Positions 19,601 to 26,655 of a DNA stretch of 64,000 nucleotides are shown here, piece by piece. Position numbers and translations under genes: made by a program. The notes under the pieces were generated by a model, which saw nothing but the letters and a program-made list of their open reading frames with translations, had not been told where the DNA came from and did no database searches. Source of the DNA: Lacticaseibacillus absianus. GTDB lineage: Bacteria; Bacillota; Bacilli; Lactobacillales; Lactobacillaceae. Location: assembly GCF_013407595.1 (NCBI RefSeq), contig NZ_JABEKX010000001.1, positions 638,522 to 702,521 on the forward strand, written 5' to 3'. Numbering within the stretch: the stretch's first letter is position 1; each line of letters opens with the position of its first letter.

Positions 19601-21473
19601 CAACGGCGATGGCACCTTCTCCCTGACAATCGATGGCAAGCCTGTTGCAACGCTGAAGAACGGGACCGACGGCAAGGACGGCTCAACTGTCACCACGACC
19701 CCGATCAAGGACGCCAACGGCGACGTGATCGGCTACACCATTTTGGTTGATGGTAAGCCATCGGGCACGATCCTCAACGGCTTGAACGGCCAAGACGGCG
19801 CCCCAGGTAAGAACGGCGCTGACGGTGTCTCGCCAGTCATCACGCCGGCAACAGACGATGCCGGGAATGTCATCGGGTATACCATCACAGTTGATGGTAA
19901 AGAAGTAGGCGAACTCAAAAACGGCCGTGACGGCGTTGATGGTGAAGACGGCAAAACACCGATCTTCACGCCGATCACGGATCAGGATGGCCGGATCATT
20001 GGCTATAACATCACCACCGACGGCAAAACCGTTGCCACCGTGATGAACGGCCAAGACGGTGAGGACGGGAAGACCCCGGTGATCACCACGACGCCTGAGT
20101 TAGATCAGGCCGGCAATCCGGTTGGCACCATCATCACCGTTACCACCCCAGGCAGCGATGAAGCGCCGCAAGTGATCACTGTCCACAACGGCACCGACGG
20201 CCGGGATGGGGTCGATGGTCAGACGCCACAGGTCAAGGCTGTCACCAACGAAGATGGGACAACCGCTTACGAGTTCTACATCACCAACGACGATGGGTCC
20301 GAGACACCAGTTGGCACCGTGGCGGCGCCTAAGGATGGCAAGACGCCAACCGTTGCCCCGGACTACGATACCGATGGCAACGTTGATGGCTGGATCTTCA
20401 CGCTCAATGGCGTTGATTACATCGTCAAGAACGGTGTCGATGGCCAAAATGGGACTGATGGTAGGAATGGTATTGACGGCCGAGATGGCACTGACGGCCA
20501 GGACGGCCGGGACGGCGCTGACGGCCAGGATGGTCAAGACGGTGCTGACGGCCAGGATGGTCAAGACGGTGCTGACGGCCAGGATGGCCAAGACGGTGCT
20601 GACGGTAAGGACGGTCAAGACGGCGCTGATGGTAAGGACGGTCAAGATGGTGCTGACGGCCAGGATGGCCGAGATGGCACTGACGGCCGGGACGGTCAAG
20701 ATGGCACTGACGGTAAGGATGGTCAAGATGGTGCTGACGGCCAGGACAGTCAAGATGGTGCTGACGGTAAGGACGGTCAAGACGGCACTGACGGCCAGGA
20801 TGGCCGAGATGGCACTGACGGCCGGGACGGTCAGGACGGCAGTACTGAGAATACCAACATCAATATTAACGTCAACATCAACCACAATGATGGTGATGAT
20901 CAAGCGACGACTGATGAGGATCAAGATGGCGACATCGTGATCAATAATGGTGGGCACATCATTATCATCAACAATGGCAACACTGACAATAGTGGCAACG
21001 ACGGCGGTAACACCGACAACAACGGCAACGACGGCGGTAACACCGACAACAACGGCAACGACGGCGGTAACACCGACAACAACGGCAACGACGGCGACAA
21101 CACCGACAACGACGGCAACGACGGCGACAACACCGACAACAACGGCAACGACGGCGACAACAACGGCAATGACGGTGACACCACCCTCACCCCAATCCGC
21201 AACGTGGTGGGGACCGGAACGGATACGCTCACTGATCTGAGTAATACCGGAACGGATAACGAGCAGATCACGCCGCAGCCGACGATCGCGGCGGCAGTGG
21301 GCGACCAAACAGCCCTTTACCGTCAAAAGACGCGGCAGCTCCCTCAGACGGGCGACCAGGCTAGCCCGAAGCTCGCAATGTACGGGGTCGGCCTGACGAT
21401 CGCGACTGCGATCACCGCGTTCGGCGTTGCTCGGCGCAAGCGCCAAGACGAAGACGGTGATTCGCTGTACTAA
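16611..21473 (+). CDS. Giant LPQTG-anchored mucin-binding-like adhesin
   Basis: 1620 residues. A KxYKxGKxW signal peptide (K24, Y26, K27, G29, K30, W32) sends it to the accessory or main Sec route. A Thr/Ala/Ser-rich linker (55-140) and a folded N-terminal region follow. Two repeats with FYRTAT motifs (about 407-517 and 527-643) and a MucBP-like domain (about 649-735) resemble mucus-binding proteins. About ten 60-70-residue repeats with alternating GYT/GTILNG and KNGVDGKTP motifs follow (about 760-1270). Then come a collagen-like Gly-Xaa-Asp stretch (1274-1410) and an Asn/Asp/Gly-rich segment (1412-1525). The LPQTG at 1577-1581, a hydrophobic helix and a basic tail RRKRQ complete the sorting signal. 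Likely role: attachment to host mucus or plant or food surfaces. The glycosyltransferase just downstream may decorate it. Confidence 0.88.
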   Translation: MSKKVVKAHERFVRDTYDMKKHFKLYKAGKNWLIAGTVLASLGLGALSTKQNDVSAATTTDTDDQNTSSTASLTAQKSVILKSSVQTPVSAAANTSTQQATTEAATADQAQTAKTTSTASVASTPVTTTGETSSADANDGYAWLKFVDEDNNNAVIGTFQQKASWEYTNRDSDITIFNGIETKEFLDLYEFDTSKISQDGDGAEAQLITDSKGNKYYIENIMDEQQGKTYTIELKHKHTTSEQTLTTTRTINYQYQDGTKAADSVEQPLTWQLQSDTDDVLSFAAAGTGSLSYQQTGTGFLAAELDDNGEPVLSNGELVPATGDAYDIRYDDAKAKATTTVRTPETASYPEQDAAIVKYATPDKTSTAEASAVDADGNPTDLTDTITYTPVTRTPVTNPADSDLKKVVTETVNYVDAAGNVLRTNKNVSQVAFYRTATGATDGAWIYTDWTTQQDGVSRSADDQQGVMQALNQGYFANPEGLKATYLNTAIDGTETAKTNDDVTLNGQDANTEVVRTIQWTPVTYTPANNPNNLVLTHTVTEVDTYGGPVNTTATKIVATFYRTATLKDASADPTVADNYSYSGWTTNADGVSTSDDTSVTVGAADDKTPTGYTMSATSQVDDGEVAADNQALTVTADNSTVARDFTYAKMTGTVNVHYVYQGATGVKLLPDETITGEYGDDYVPDLQAYIAGFSKYGDGQTTITDIDGNALSDGDGALDTTKLHFVAIDDTYGYQINGVQDGTGVDAEFNSDGQDVWLIFDAEPKGGTATAGDTVKVAKFTDANGDGHTLITTIGGTDGKIKQVVVNDGRAGTNGTNGVDGADGANGDTIQTQRFTDDNGDQHTLIVTISGTDGSIHTQVINDGKDGSTLTTAPVKDTQGNVVGYTILVDGTPSGTILNGVKGDQGDDGQTPVFTPTTDENGNVTGYTVTLDGNPVAEIKNGVDGKTPVITTVPLLDETGNAIGTTVTITTPGADEAPQVFNITNGQDGKTPEVVDNGDGTFSLTIDGKPVATLKNGTDGKDGSTVTTTPIKDANGDVIGYTILVDGKPSGTILNGLNGQDGAPGKNGADGVSPVITPATDDAGNVIGYTITVDGKEVGELKNGRDGVDGEDGKTPIFTPITDQDGRIIGYNITTDGKTVATVMNGQDGEDGKTPVITTTPELDQAGNPVGTIITVTTPGSDEAPQVITVHNGTDGRDGVDGQTPQVKAVTNEDGTTAYEFYITNDDGSETPVGTVAAPKDGKTPTVAPDYDTDGNVDGWIFTLNGVDYIVKNGVDGQNGTDGRNGIDGRDGTDGQDGRDGADGQDGQDGADGQDGQDGADGQDGQDGADGKDGQDGADGKDGQDGADGQDGRDGTDGRDGQDGTDGKDGQDGADGQDSQDGADGKDGQDGTDGQDGRDGTDGRDGQDGSTENTNININVNINHNDGDDQATTDEDQDGDIVINNGGHIIIINNGNTDNSGNDGGNTDNNGNDGGNTDNNGNDGGNTDNNGNDGDNTDNDGNDGDNTDNNGNDGDNNGNDGDTTLTPIRNVVGTGTDTLTDLSNTGTDNEQITPQPTIAAAVGDQTALYRQKTRQLPQTGDQASPKLAMYGVGLTIATAITAFGVARRKRQDEDGDSLY
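20430..20840 (+). repeat. Collagen-like Gly-Xaa-Asp coding repeat
   Basis: About 45 triplets in which every third residue is Gly and the third position is nearly always Asp, with Xaa mostly Ala, Gln, Arg, Lys or Thr. The DNA is built of near-identical 18- and 27-base units (GACGGCCAGGATGGTCAAGA variants), prone to slippage and recombination that keep the frame. Confidence 0.85.
20993..21173 (+). repeat. 30-bp tandem repeat coding GNDGGNTDNN
   Basis: Five to six copies of a 30-base unit encode ten residues (G-N-D-G-G/D-N-T-D-N-N/D), forming the flexible spacer just before the wall anchor. Copies are nearly identical and length variation between strains is expected. Confidence 0.85.
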
Positions 21474-21502
21474 GCGGCGCACCTGATCACTGGACGTGAG
21501 AG

Positions 21503-21552
21503 ACAAGCTGCATGGTCGCACTCGAGGTGCAGCGACTGTGTAGCTTGTTTGC
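21503..21552 (+). terminator. Possible adhesin terminator
   Basis: ACAAGCT (21503-21509) pairs with AGCTTGT (21542-21548), with an inner GTCGC/GCGAC stem. The T tract is short. Confidence 0.5.
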
Positions 21553-21603
21553 GTCTGATCGTTCAGACGTCACTGGAGATGTCCAATAAGGAGGACAGGA
21601 CAA

Positions 21604-22593
21604 ATGGCTCATTTGATCAGCATTATCTGCGTCGTCAACGATGCACAGGAGGAAACGCTCGCGATTCCTTTATCTTCGATCAACAACCAGATGGGGTTCG
21701 AGTTTGATCAGCTTGAGGTCGTCTTGATCGACAACGGCAGGTACCGCCTGTCTGATCCGGGTCAGTTCAAGCTTTTTTCCAATCTCAACATTCGCTATGT
21801 TGACGCCGAGGAGGTGCTGGCATGGGAAGCGGCATTCAATCGTGGGATCGACTTGTCAGACGGGCAGTACCTGCTCTTCATGGGGCCGGATGGCATGCTG
21901 AATCAGACGAGTGTGTTGCAATCGCTGACGACGGCGATCACGGCACACCCGAAGGCGGAGCTGCTCTCAGGCCTCGTGTTGGCGCAAGACATTACCCGTA
22001 AGCGTGAGACGGTCTACAAGGTCGGCCAGGATCTGACGACGATGCGGGGCACCTGTGTGAAGCGCGACCTGCTGGCGCGCACGAAGCAACGGTGGGCGGT
22101 CATGCCACCCTATTCGGATGAGCTCTTCAGCCGAGTGTTGACCCAGTTGGCGGGAGAACGCGCCACGGTTGACGAGATCTTCTACTCGCGCTTTACGCAC
22201 CGTAACGTTTCGCCGGAAGTGATGGCCCCTGCAACGCCTGACTTGAGTCCGGATTGGCTCAGGATGATCGGGGCGTATTTGCACCAACTGCAGGCGTACG
22301 ACCAGGACGTGTATGACAATGCGGTCGCCCGGGTCTTCATCCGGTTTTATACGCAGATGGCGGGGATCCCGACGAGCCGGCGGCAAGCGCTGTTGGATGA
22401 ACTGCAACAACTGCTGGCGCAACACCGCGCCGCTTGGCCACAGGTGTTGCGCGTCATCGATCAAGTCAAGCAGCGGGACAAGTCACCCCGGGCCCCCTGG
22501 AACAAATGGCCGAAGCAGTTTGCGGGGTATGTCCAGACTTTCGATGGTTACCTCACCCAGGGTGGGGTCGCCGTCAGCCAAGACAAGCATTGA
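21604..22593 (+). CDS. Glycosyltransferase family 2-like (GT-A) protein
   Basis: 329 residues. The N-terminus follows the GT2 pattern: LISIICVVNDAQ, then LEVVLIDNGRY, NRGIDLSDGQYLLFMGPDG. The usual DXD metal motif is replaced by MGPDGML, as in some distant members. The C-terminal third is helical and charged. GT2 enzymes move a sugar from a nucleotide donor to a polysaccharide, lipid or protein. It lies 130 bases after the adhesin with its own AAGGAGGA site, so glycosylation of that adhesin is the most natural guess; an acceptor in a wall polysaccharide is the alternative. No transmembrane segment is visible. Confidence 0.65.
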   Translation: MAHLISIICVVNDAQEETLAIPLSSINNQMGFEFDQLEVVLIDNGRYRLSDPGQFKLFSNLNIRYVDAEEVLAWEAAFNRGIDLSDGQYLLFMGPDGMLNQTSVLQSLTTAITAHPKAELLSGLVLAQDITRKRETVYKVGQDLTTMRGTCVKRDLLARTKQRWAVMPPYSDELFSRVLTQLAGERATVDEIFYSRFTHRNVSPEVMAPATPDLSPDWLRMIGAYLHQLQAYDQDVYDNAVARVFIRFYTQMAGIPTSRRQALLDELQQLLAQHRAAWPQVLRVIDQVKQRDKSPRAPWNKWPKQFAGYVQTFDGYLTQGGVAVSQDKH

Positions 22594-22667
22594 GTTGGCG
22601 TCACCCCACCGGGTCGTGATGGGACCGGTCCCGCGCGTGGGGGCGTTGGGCAAGAAAGGGTTAAGTG

Positions 22668-23324
22668 ATGAGAGCATGGACAGATTTGACTGGCTGTCGC
22701 TTCGGCCGGCTGGTTGTGCTGCGACCGGCGCTCGAGTCCGCGCGGAAGCCGTCGCGCTGGCTGTGTCGCTGTGATTGTGGGCAGGAGACGATCGTGGCCA
22801 CTTATTCGCTGGTTGCGGGGCGCAAGCGCAGTTGCGGTTGCCTCAAGCGACACCCCAAGGCCATCGACCTGACGGGTCAGCGGTTCGGTCGCCTGGTCGT
22901 CCTGCACCGCGCCGGCACGCTGGCAAAGAATGGCAACGCGCTGTGGTGCTGTCAGTGTGATTGTGGCAACCAAAAAACGATCGATGTCCAGACGCTCAAG
23001 GCGGGCTTCGCGAAAAGTTGTGGGTGCTTGCGCCGGCAAAGATCCAAGCAGCGGATTCAAAGCAATCCGAAGACCAGTGCTCACATGGGTGACACGTCGG
23101 GCTTCTTTGACGCGTCAGGCGTCCCGCTCGTTGCGTATCAGATCCGGCGGCGCAATCGTTCAGGGGTCTTGGGGGTCTCCTTCGATAAAGGCTCGGGGAA
23201 GTGGGTCGCACGCATGATGAAGGCCGGCAAGCTGGTGCTGAATAAGTCGTTTCAAAACTTTGAGGATGCGGTCGACGCCAGACGGGCGGCGGAGCGCAAG
23301 TATTTGCCTGAGCGGTTCAGGTGA
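22668..23324 (+). CDS. AP2-domain protein with two Cys-rich ribbons
   Basis: 218 residues. Two copies of a unit DLTGxRFGRLVVL...CxCDCG...SCGCL (residues 7-58 and 67-120) look like zinc ribbons: Cys33, 35, 37, 56, 58 and Cys95, 97, 99, 118, 120. An AP2/ERF-like DNA-binding domain closes the protein (about 162-215: SGVLGVSFDKGSGKWVAR). Such proteins are common in phages and Firmicutes mobile DNA, often as relatives of HNH homing endonucleases that have lost the nuclease. No nuclease motif is seen. ATG 22668 is favoured by AAAGGG seven bases upstream. Function unknown; it may be a DNA-binding remnant of a mobile element or a regulator. Confidence 0.7.
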   Translation: MRAWTDLTGCRFGRLVVLRPALESARKPSRWLCRCDCGQETIVATYSLVAGRKRSCGCLKRHPKAIDLTGQRFGRLVVLHRAGTLAKNGNALWCCQCDCGNQKTIDVQTLKAGFAKSCGCLRRQRSKQRIQSNPKTSAHMGDTSGFFDASGVPLVAYQIRRRNRSGVLGVSFDKGSGKWVARMMKAGKLVLNKSFQNFEDAVDARRAAERKYLPERFR

Positions 23325-23427
23325 CGCGCGGCCTGTCGTCTCAAGCCGATCGACGGATAGGGGGCGGCGACGGTGCGATCGACTCAACCGGCTATTGGCG
23401 TTGGTGACGAGGGGCCCTAAAGATGCG

Positions 23428-23480
23428 AACATCCCGATGATCGTGGTGGCAGAACACCATGATCATCGGGATGTTTGGGT
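23428..23480. terminator. Terminator after the AP2 gene
   Basis: A 15-bp perfect outer stem (23428-23442 with 23461-23475), one mismatch, and a 5-bp inner stem. T/G-rich tail on the plus strand. It also separates the convergent NFACT-R gene. Confidence 0.8.
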
Positions 23481-23527
23481 TGAGGTGGTGATGGTATCAG
23501 ATCGGATGTGACTAAATTAACGTGGCG

Positions 23528-24385
23528 TTAATCATCTGGACTGAGCGCGTCGGCCGCAGCCTCTGCCAATCGCTGCACCAAGGCTGGGTCGGGCCGCACG
23601 GTCAGCGACCGGGCCCGGCCGGCGAAGGTGACGAGTCCCGGTTTGGCACCGCGCGGCTTCTGAAGCTGGGCGACTTTGAGGATGTCGACCGGGACTGGGC
23701 GGTCGCCGCGGCCCTTGCTGAAGTAAGCGGCGAGGTTCGCCGCCTCGCGTAGCGCCTGTGCGCTTGGCGTGGCGCTGTGCAAGACGACGTGGGCCCCAGG
23801 TAGGTCGTGGACGTGTAGCCAAGTGTCGGTCTTCGGGGCGGTCAGGGTGAGGCGGTCATTCTGACGGCTGTTCTTGCCGACTTCCACGAGGACGTGATCG
23901 GCGGTCCAGAAGCGCCGCGGCCGCGCTGGGGCCACCGAGGGAGCCGCCGGCGTCAGCCCGTGGTCGGCTGGCAATGTGCGCACCATGGCGTCGAGCTGGT
24001 CGGGGGTGGCGGCGGACAACGCCGTCAGCTGGGCCTGGGCGTCGACTTGGAGGGCCTGCGCCGCAGCCAGCTTGGTCTGCACCGTGGCCTGGCCGCGTTT
24101 GGCCTTGTGCGCGCGGGCGAAGTAGGCGTCTGCGTTGGCCATCACGGTCAGTGCGGGGTCTAAGGGGATCGTGAGCGGTCGCGCCGTCGTGTAGTCCGGC
24201 AGGGTCACGTGATCAGGCCGCCCGGTGATCTGATGGGCGTAGGTCTTGAGCAGCGTCCCTCGCAGCTGCAGCGCGTCGACGGACGCCAGTTGGGTCTGGG
24301 CGCGCTGCAAGGCGCGCACGTCATGGGTCGCCCGGTCGAGCTGATGTTGCCAGTACTGGGTCAGTTGCATTAATGGGGTCATCAT
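23528..24385 (-). CDS. Short NFACT-R (DUF814) protein lacking the NFACT-N domain
   Basis: 285 residues. The first 140 residues form a helical arm with a central GTLLKTYAHQITG segment, as in the coiled-coil middle domain of RqcH/FbpA proteins. From about residue 165 comes the NFACT-R domain, with WLHVHDLPGAHVVLHS, REAANLAAYFSKGRG, VPVDILKVAQLQKPRGAKPG and TLTVRPD-like ends. RqcH (about 570 residues) adds alanine tails on stalled 50S subunits, and NFACT-N and the HhH part are needed for that. Here those are absent: the start at 24385 has AAAGGAG upstream and nothing resembling NFACT-N precedes it. It may be a truncated paralogue with a new role, or a remnant. The open frame extending to 24790 reads an antisense of the neighbour and is not real. 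Confidence 0.75.
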   Translation of the reverse strand: MMTPLMQLTQYWQHQLDRATHDVRALQRAQTQLASVDALQLRGTLLKTYAHQITGRPDHVTLPDYTTARPLTIPLDPALTVMANADAYFARAHKAKRGQATVQTKLAAAQALQVDAQAQLTALSAATPDQLDAMVRTLPADHGLTPAAPSVAPARPRRFWTADHVLVEVGKNSRQNDRLTLTAPKTDTWLHVHDLPGAHVVLHSATPSAQALREAANLAAYFSKGRGDRPVPVDILKVAQLQKPRGAKPGLVTFAGRARSLTVRPDPALVQRLAEAAADALSPDD

Positions 24386-24425
24386 GCGCAAGCTCCTTTG
24401 CCGAAAAGCGATGAACAACAGGTCC

Positions 24426-24455
24426 AGTGTAGCACGCAGTGGCCGGGGAAACCAA
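24426..24455 (-). promoter_or_regulatory. Promoter of the NFACT-R gene
   Basis: On the minus strand TTGGTT (24450-24455), 18-base spacer and TACACT (24426-24431), 41 bases before the start codon. Confidence 0.4.
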
Positions 24456-24504
24456 CGGCCGTCATGGACACCGGTCGGTTGTGGGCGCATCGACTCAGGG
24501 CGTG

Positions 24505-24542
24505 GGGCCAAAACAAGCCCGAGGCGAAGGCCTTGGGCTTGT
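24505..24542 (-). terminator. Terminator of the FMN reductase operon
   Basis: On the minus strand a stem of 13 pairs (24513-24525 with 24530-24542) has loop CTTC and is followed by TTT. Confidence 0.7.
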
Positions 24543-24554
24543 GCAGGCGTCAGT

Positions 24555-25910
24555 TTAGCTTTCAGAGGCGCCGGTGTCGGCGTCTGGCGTGCTCGGGGCG
24601 ACTGGTGGGACCAACGGCGTTGCCGCCTTGGTCTCTGACGCGCCAGTAGAGGCATCAGGGGTCGAGGCGACTGGTGGGACCAGCGGGGTGGCCGCCTTCG
24701 CTTCAGAAGCGCCGGTATCGGCGTCCGGGGTGGTCGGCGCTTCCGGCTTGCTGTGCGCGGAGGCACCGGTCGTCGCGTCGGCTTGGGCACCTGGGGCTTG
24801 GACCAGGGTCTGGCCGGTGCGCTTCAGGTAATCGGCGACGATCGGCCACGTATCGAGGACCCATTCGTTGACGCCACGGTAGTTGCCGTCGGCGTCGTGC
24901 ATCGCCTGGTAGTAGTGCATGATCCACTTCGCGTTGACCTTGTTGCCCGGGACCGGCATCGCGAAGCGGTCGGTCTGGCCGCTTCGAAGCATCCAGATCA
25001 CCTGCTTAACGTGGTCTTGCGCGCGCTGTGGGTGGCACATCGCCGCGGCGTTGCCGACCTGGCTCGGGTAGCACGGGGCCAGCATGTCGTCGTGGTCGAG
25101 GAAGTGGTTGTAGTAGATGAACTGGTTATTGTCATCCATGAAGGTGGCTTCCATCGGGAATGTGTTGAGGAACCAGTTGAGCTGGTCGACGGTCAACAGC
25201 CCGCGGTCGAGTTTCACGTAATCCTGACCGGAGGCGGCGTTGGTCTTCGCGGCGCCCTGTTCGACCCAGTCCTCGGCGCCGGCTGGCACGTCGATGGTGG
25301 TGTCGACCGGACGCCCGGCGTCCAGATCCTCTTGCCGCCAGGGTTCGGTATGCGTTTTCTCCTGCATCGAGGCGAGCACCGACACCCAGCGGACGAACTT
25401 CGCCATCACGCTCCCGAGGAACTTGACGGTGCGCTCGTCGCTCAGGTTGCCGTGGTCGTCGAAGGCGGTGCGGACGTCGGCGAGCAGGAACTCGTCGCTT
25501 GGCATCACCAAGGCGCCGACGCCTGGGGCTTCGAGGATCTGGCGCAAGGCGAGCTGGGCGCGCGAGGACCCCTGGGTGAAGTAGGAGGCTCCGACGATCA
25601 GGGTCGGCTTATTGGTGAACGGGTGGACGTTGAAAGACAGCCACTCGATGACGTTCTTCAGGGCCGGCGCCACGGTGTGGTTGTGCTCCGGCGTGGCGAG
25701 GATCACCCCATCGGCAGCTTCGATCTTGTGGGTCAGGTACTGGATCGGCGCGCTTTGGGTCTGGTCGTCGTCCTGGTTGAACATCGGGACGTCGTTGATG
25801 CTCAAGATCTCGATGTCCGCCAGGTCTGCGTACTTGCTGGCGATGAAGGTGACGAGTTTGCGGTTATAAGAGTCATCGGCGATGGAGCCGGCGATCGCGA
25901 CTAATTTCAT
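24555..25910 (-). CDS. NADPH-dependent FMN reductase fused to a PAS-like domain
   Basis: 451 residues. The N-terminal flavodoxin-like domain (1-175) has the FMN-reductase signatures LVAIAGSIADDSYNRKL, LATPEHNHTVAPALKN and GASYFTQGSSRAQLALR. A linker leads to a second domain (about 245-375) with TVDQLNWFLNTFPMEATFMDDNNQFIYYN, which looks like a PAS or sensor-type fold. The last 75 residues are a low-complexity tail with repeats of ASEAKAATPLVPPVA. The reductase part transfers electrons from NADPH to FMN, quinones or azo compounds; the PAS-like part may bind a ligand. Operon with the upstream single-domain reductase: only two bases separate them. Start at 25910 has GGAGGAA upstream. The physiological acceptor is unknown. 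Confidence 0.8.
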   Translation of the reverse strand: MKLVAIAGSIADDSYNRKLVTFIASKYADLADIEILSINDVPMFNQDDDQTQSAPIQYLTHKIEAADGVILATPEHNHTVAPALKNVIEWLSFNVHPFTNKPTLIVGASYFTQGSSRAQLALRQILEAPGVGALVMPSDEFLLADVRTAFDDHGNLSDERTVKFLGSVMAKFVRWVSVLASMQEKTHTEPWRQEDLDAGRPVDTTIDVPAGAEDWVEQGAAKTNAASGQDYVKLDRGLLTVDQLNWFLNTFPMEATFMDDNNQFIYYNHFLDHDDMLAPCYPSQVGNAAAMCHPQRAQDHVKQVIWMLRSGQTDRFAMPVPGNKVNAKWIMHYYQAMHDADGNYRGVNEWVLDTWPIVADYLKRTGQTLVQAPGAQADATTGASAHSKPEAPTTPDADTGASEAKAATPLVPPVASTPDASTGASETKAATPLVPPVAPSTPDADTGASES

Positions 25911-25912
25911 GG

Positions 25913-26515
25913 TTATTCCTCCGTTCCTTCGTCCCAGTCCGCCGCTTCGGCGTTCAGCGAGTGGACGAGTTGTGTGTTGATATCGACGAAGATCTGTAGG
26001 TCCTTCATCAACCCATCGAGCTGGCGCACCAGGGTCTCATCCTTGAGGTCGCCGTTGTCGTCGAAGGCCTGAAGCGAGTGGCCGACCATGAACTCAGCGC
26101 TAGGCATGATGCGCGCGTCCAGTTCCGGGGACTCCAAGATCAAGCGCAGTTGCGCCTGGGCCCGGGACGTGCCCAATGCCCCGTAAGAGGCACCGGTGAT
26201 CAGTACCGGCTTGCCCGCGAACGGGCTGATGTGATACGACAGCCAGGCCAATGCAGAGCTCAAGACGGCCGGCACTGCGTGGTCGTACTCCGGCGTGGCG
26301 AAGATCACGCCGTCTGCAGCGTCGATCTTCTCAGCCAGCGCCGTCGCGGCGGCGGGGATGCTGTGATCTTTCGTCTTATAAAACAGTGGCAGGTCATCGA
26401 TCTCGACGAGCTCGACCGTTGCGTATGGCGCGTAGTGACGCTGGATGAATTGTAACAGTTGACGGTTCGTGGAGTGGCGCGAGTTCGTGCCGGCGATCCC
26501 AATGTAATGCTTCAT
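25913..26515 (-). CDS. NADPH-dependent FMN reductase
   Basis: 200 residues, single flavodoxin-like domain. YIGIAGTNSRHSTNRQLLQF holds the phosphate-binding loop, and ATPEYDHAVPAVLSSALAW and TGASYGALGTSRAQAQLR are the typical FMN-reductase blocks. The C-terminus is acidic. It precedes the PAS-fused paralogue in one operon and shares its domain, which suggests a duplication or a heteromeric pair. It is expressed from a promoter with an overlapping inverted repeat (26570-26601). AAAGGGG precedes ATG 26515. A role in redox stress or quinone reduction is likely, but the substrate is not known. Confidence 0.85.
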   Translation of the reverse strand: MKHYIGIAGTNSRHSTNRQLLQFIQRHYAPYATVELVEIDDLPLFYKTKDHSIPAAATALAEKIDAADGVIFATPEYDHAVPAVLSSALAWLSYHISPFAGKPVLITGASYGALGTSRAQAQLRLILESPELDARIMPSAEFMVGHSLQAFDDNGDLKDETLVRQLDGLMKDLQIFVDINTQLVHSLNAEAADWDEGTEE

Positions 26516-26569
26516 TTAGATTGACCCCTTTACTCAAAAGTCTGCTTGCGTGATGACAAGTACAAGTGA

Positions 26570-26601
26570 ATTATTGCACAGATTGTAAGCCCATACAATC
26601 T
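26570..26601 (-). promoter_or_regulatory. Promoter/operator of the FMN reductase operon
   Basis: On the minus strand TTGTAT (26593-26598) and AATAAT (26570-26575) are 17 bases apart. An 8-6-8 inverted repeat AGATTGTA (26580-26587) and TACAATCT (26594-26601) covers the -35 and spacer, and another GATTGT lies at 26611-26616. The repressor, likely a MarR- or HxlR-type factor, is not in the window. Confidence 0.65.
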
Positions 26602-26655
26602 GAACCGGGGGATTGTCATCTATCTTATTTTGGCCCGCGATCTATCTTTGCTGGG

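Noticed and set aside
20430-21173. Regular short repeats that might suggest a CRISPR array
   Set aside because: Units are contiguous, in frame and coding, with no unique spacers.
20100-21521. 473-codon open frame on the minus strand across the adhesin repeats
   Set aside because: It is an antisense shadow of the repetitive, GC-rich adhesin DNA; the product is a simple Val/Ile/Ala repeat and it has no ribosome binding site.
22560-23084. Minus-strand frame opposite the AP2 gene
   Set aside because: Shadow frame; the plus strand has paired Cys ribbons and a ribosome binding site.
24386-24790. 135-residue extension of the NFACT-R frame as its N-terminal domain
   Set aside because: It is Arg/Pro-rich and reads the antisense of the FMN reductase tail and intergenic DNA; it has no NFACT-N motifs.
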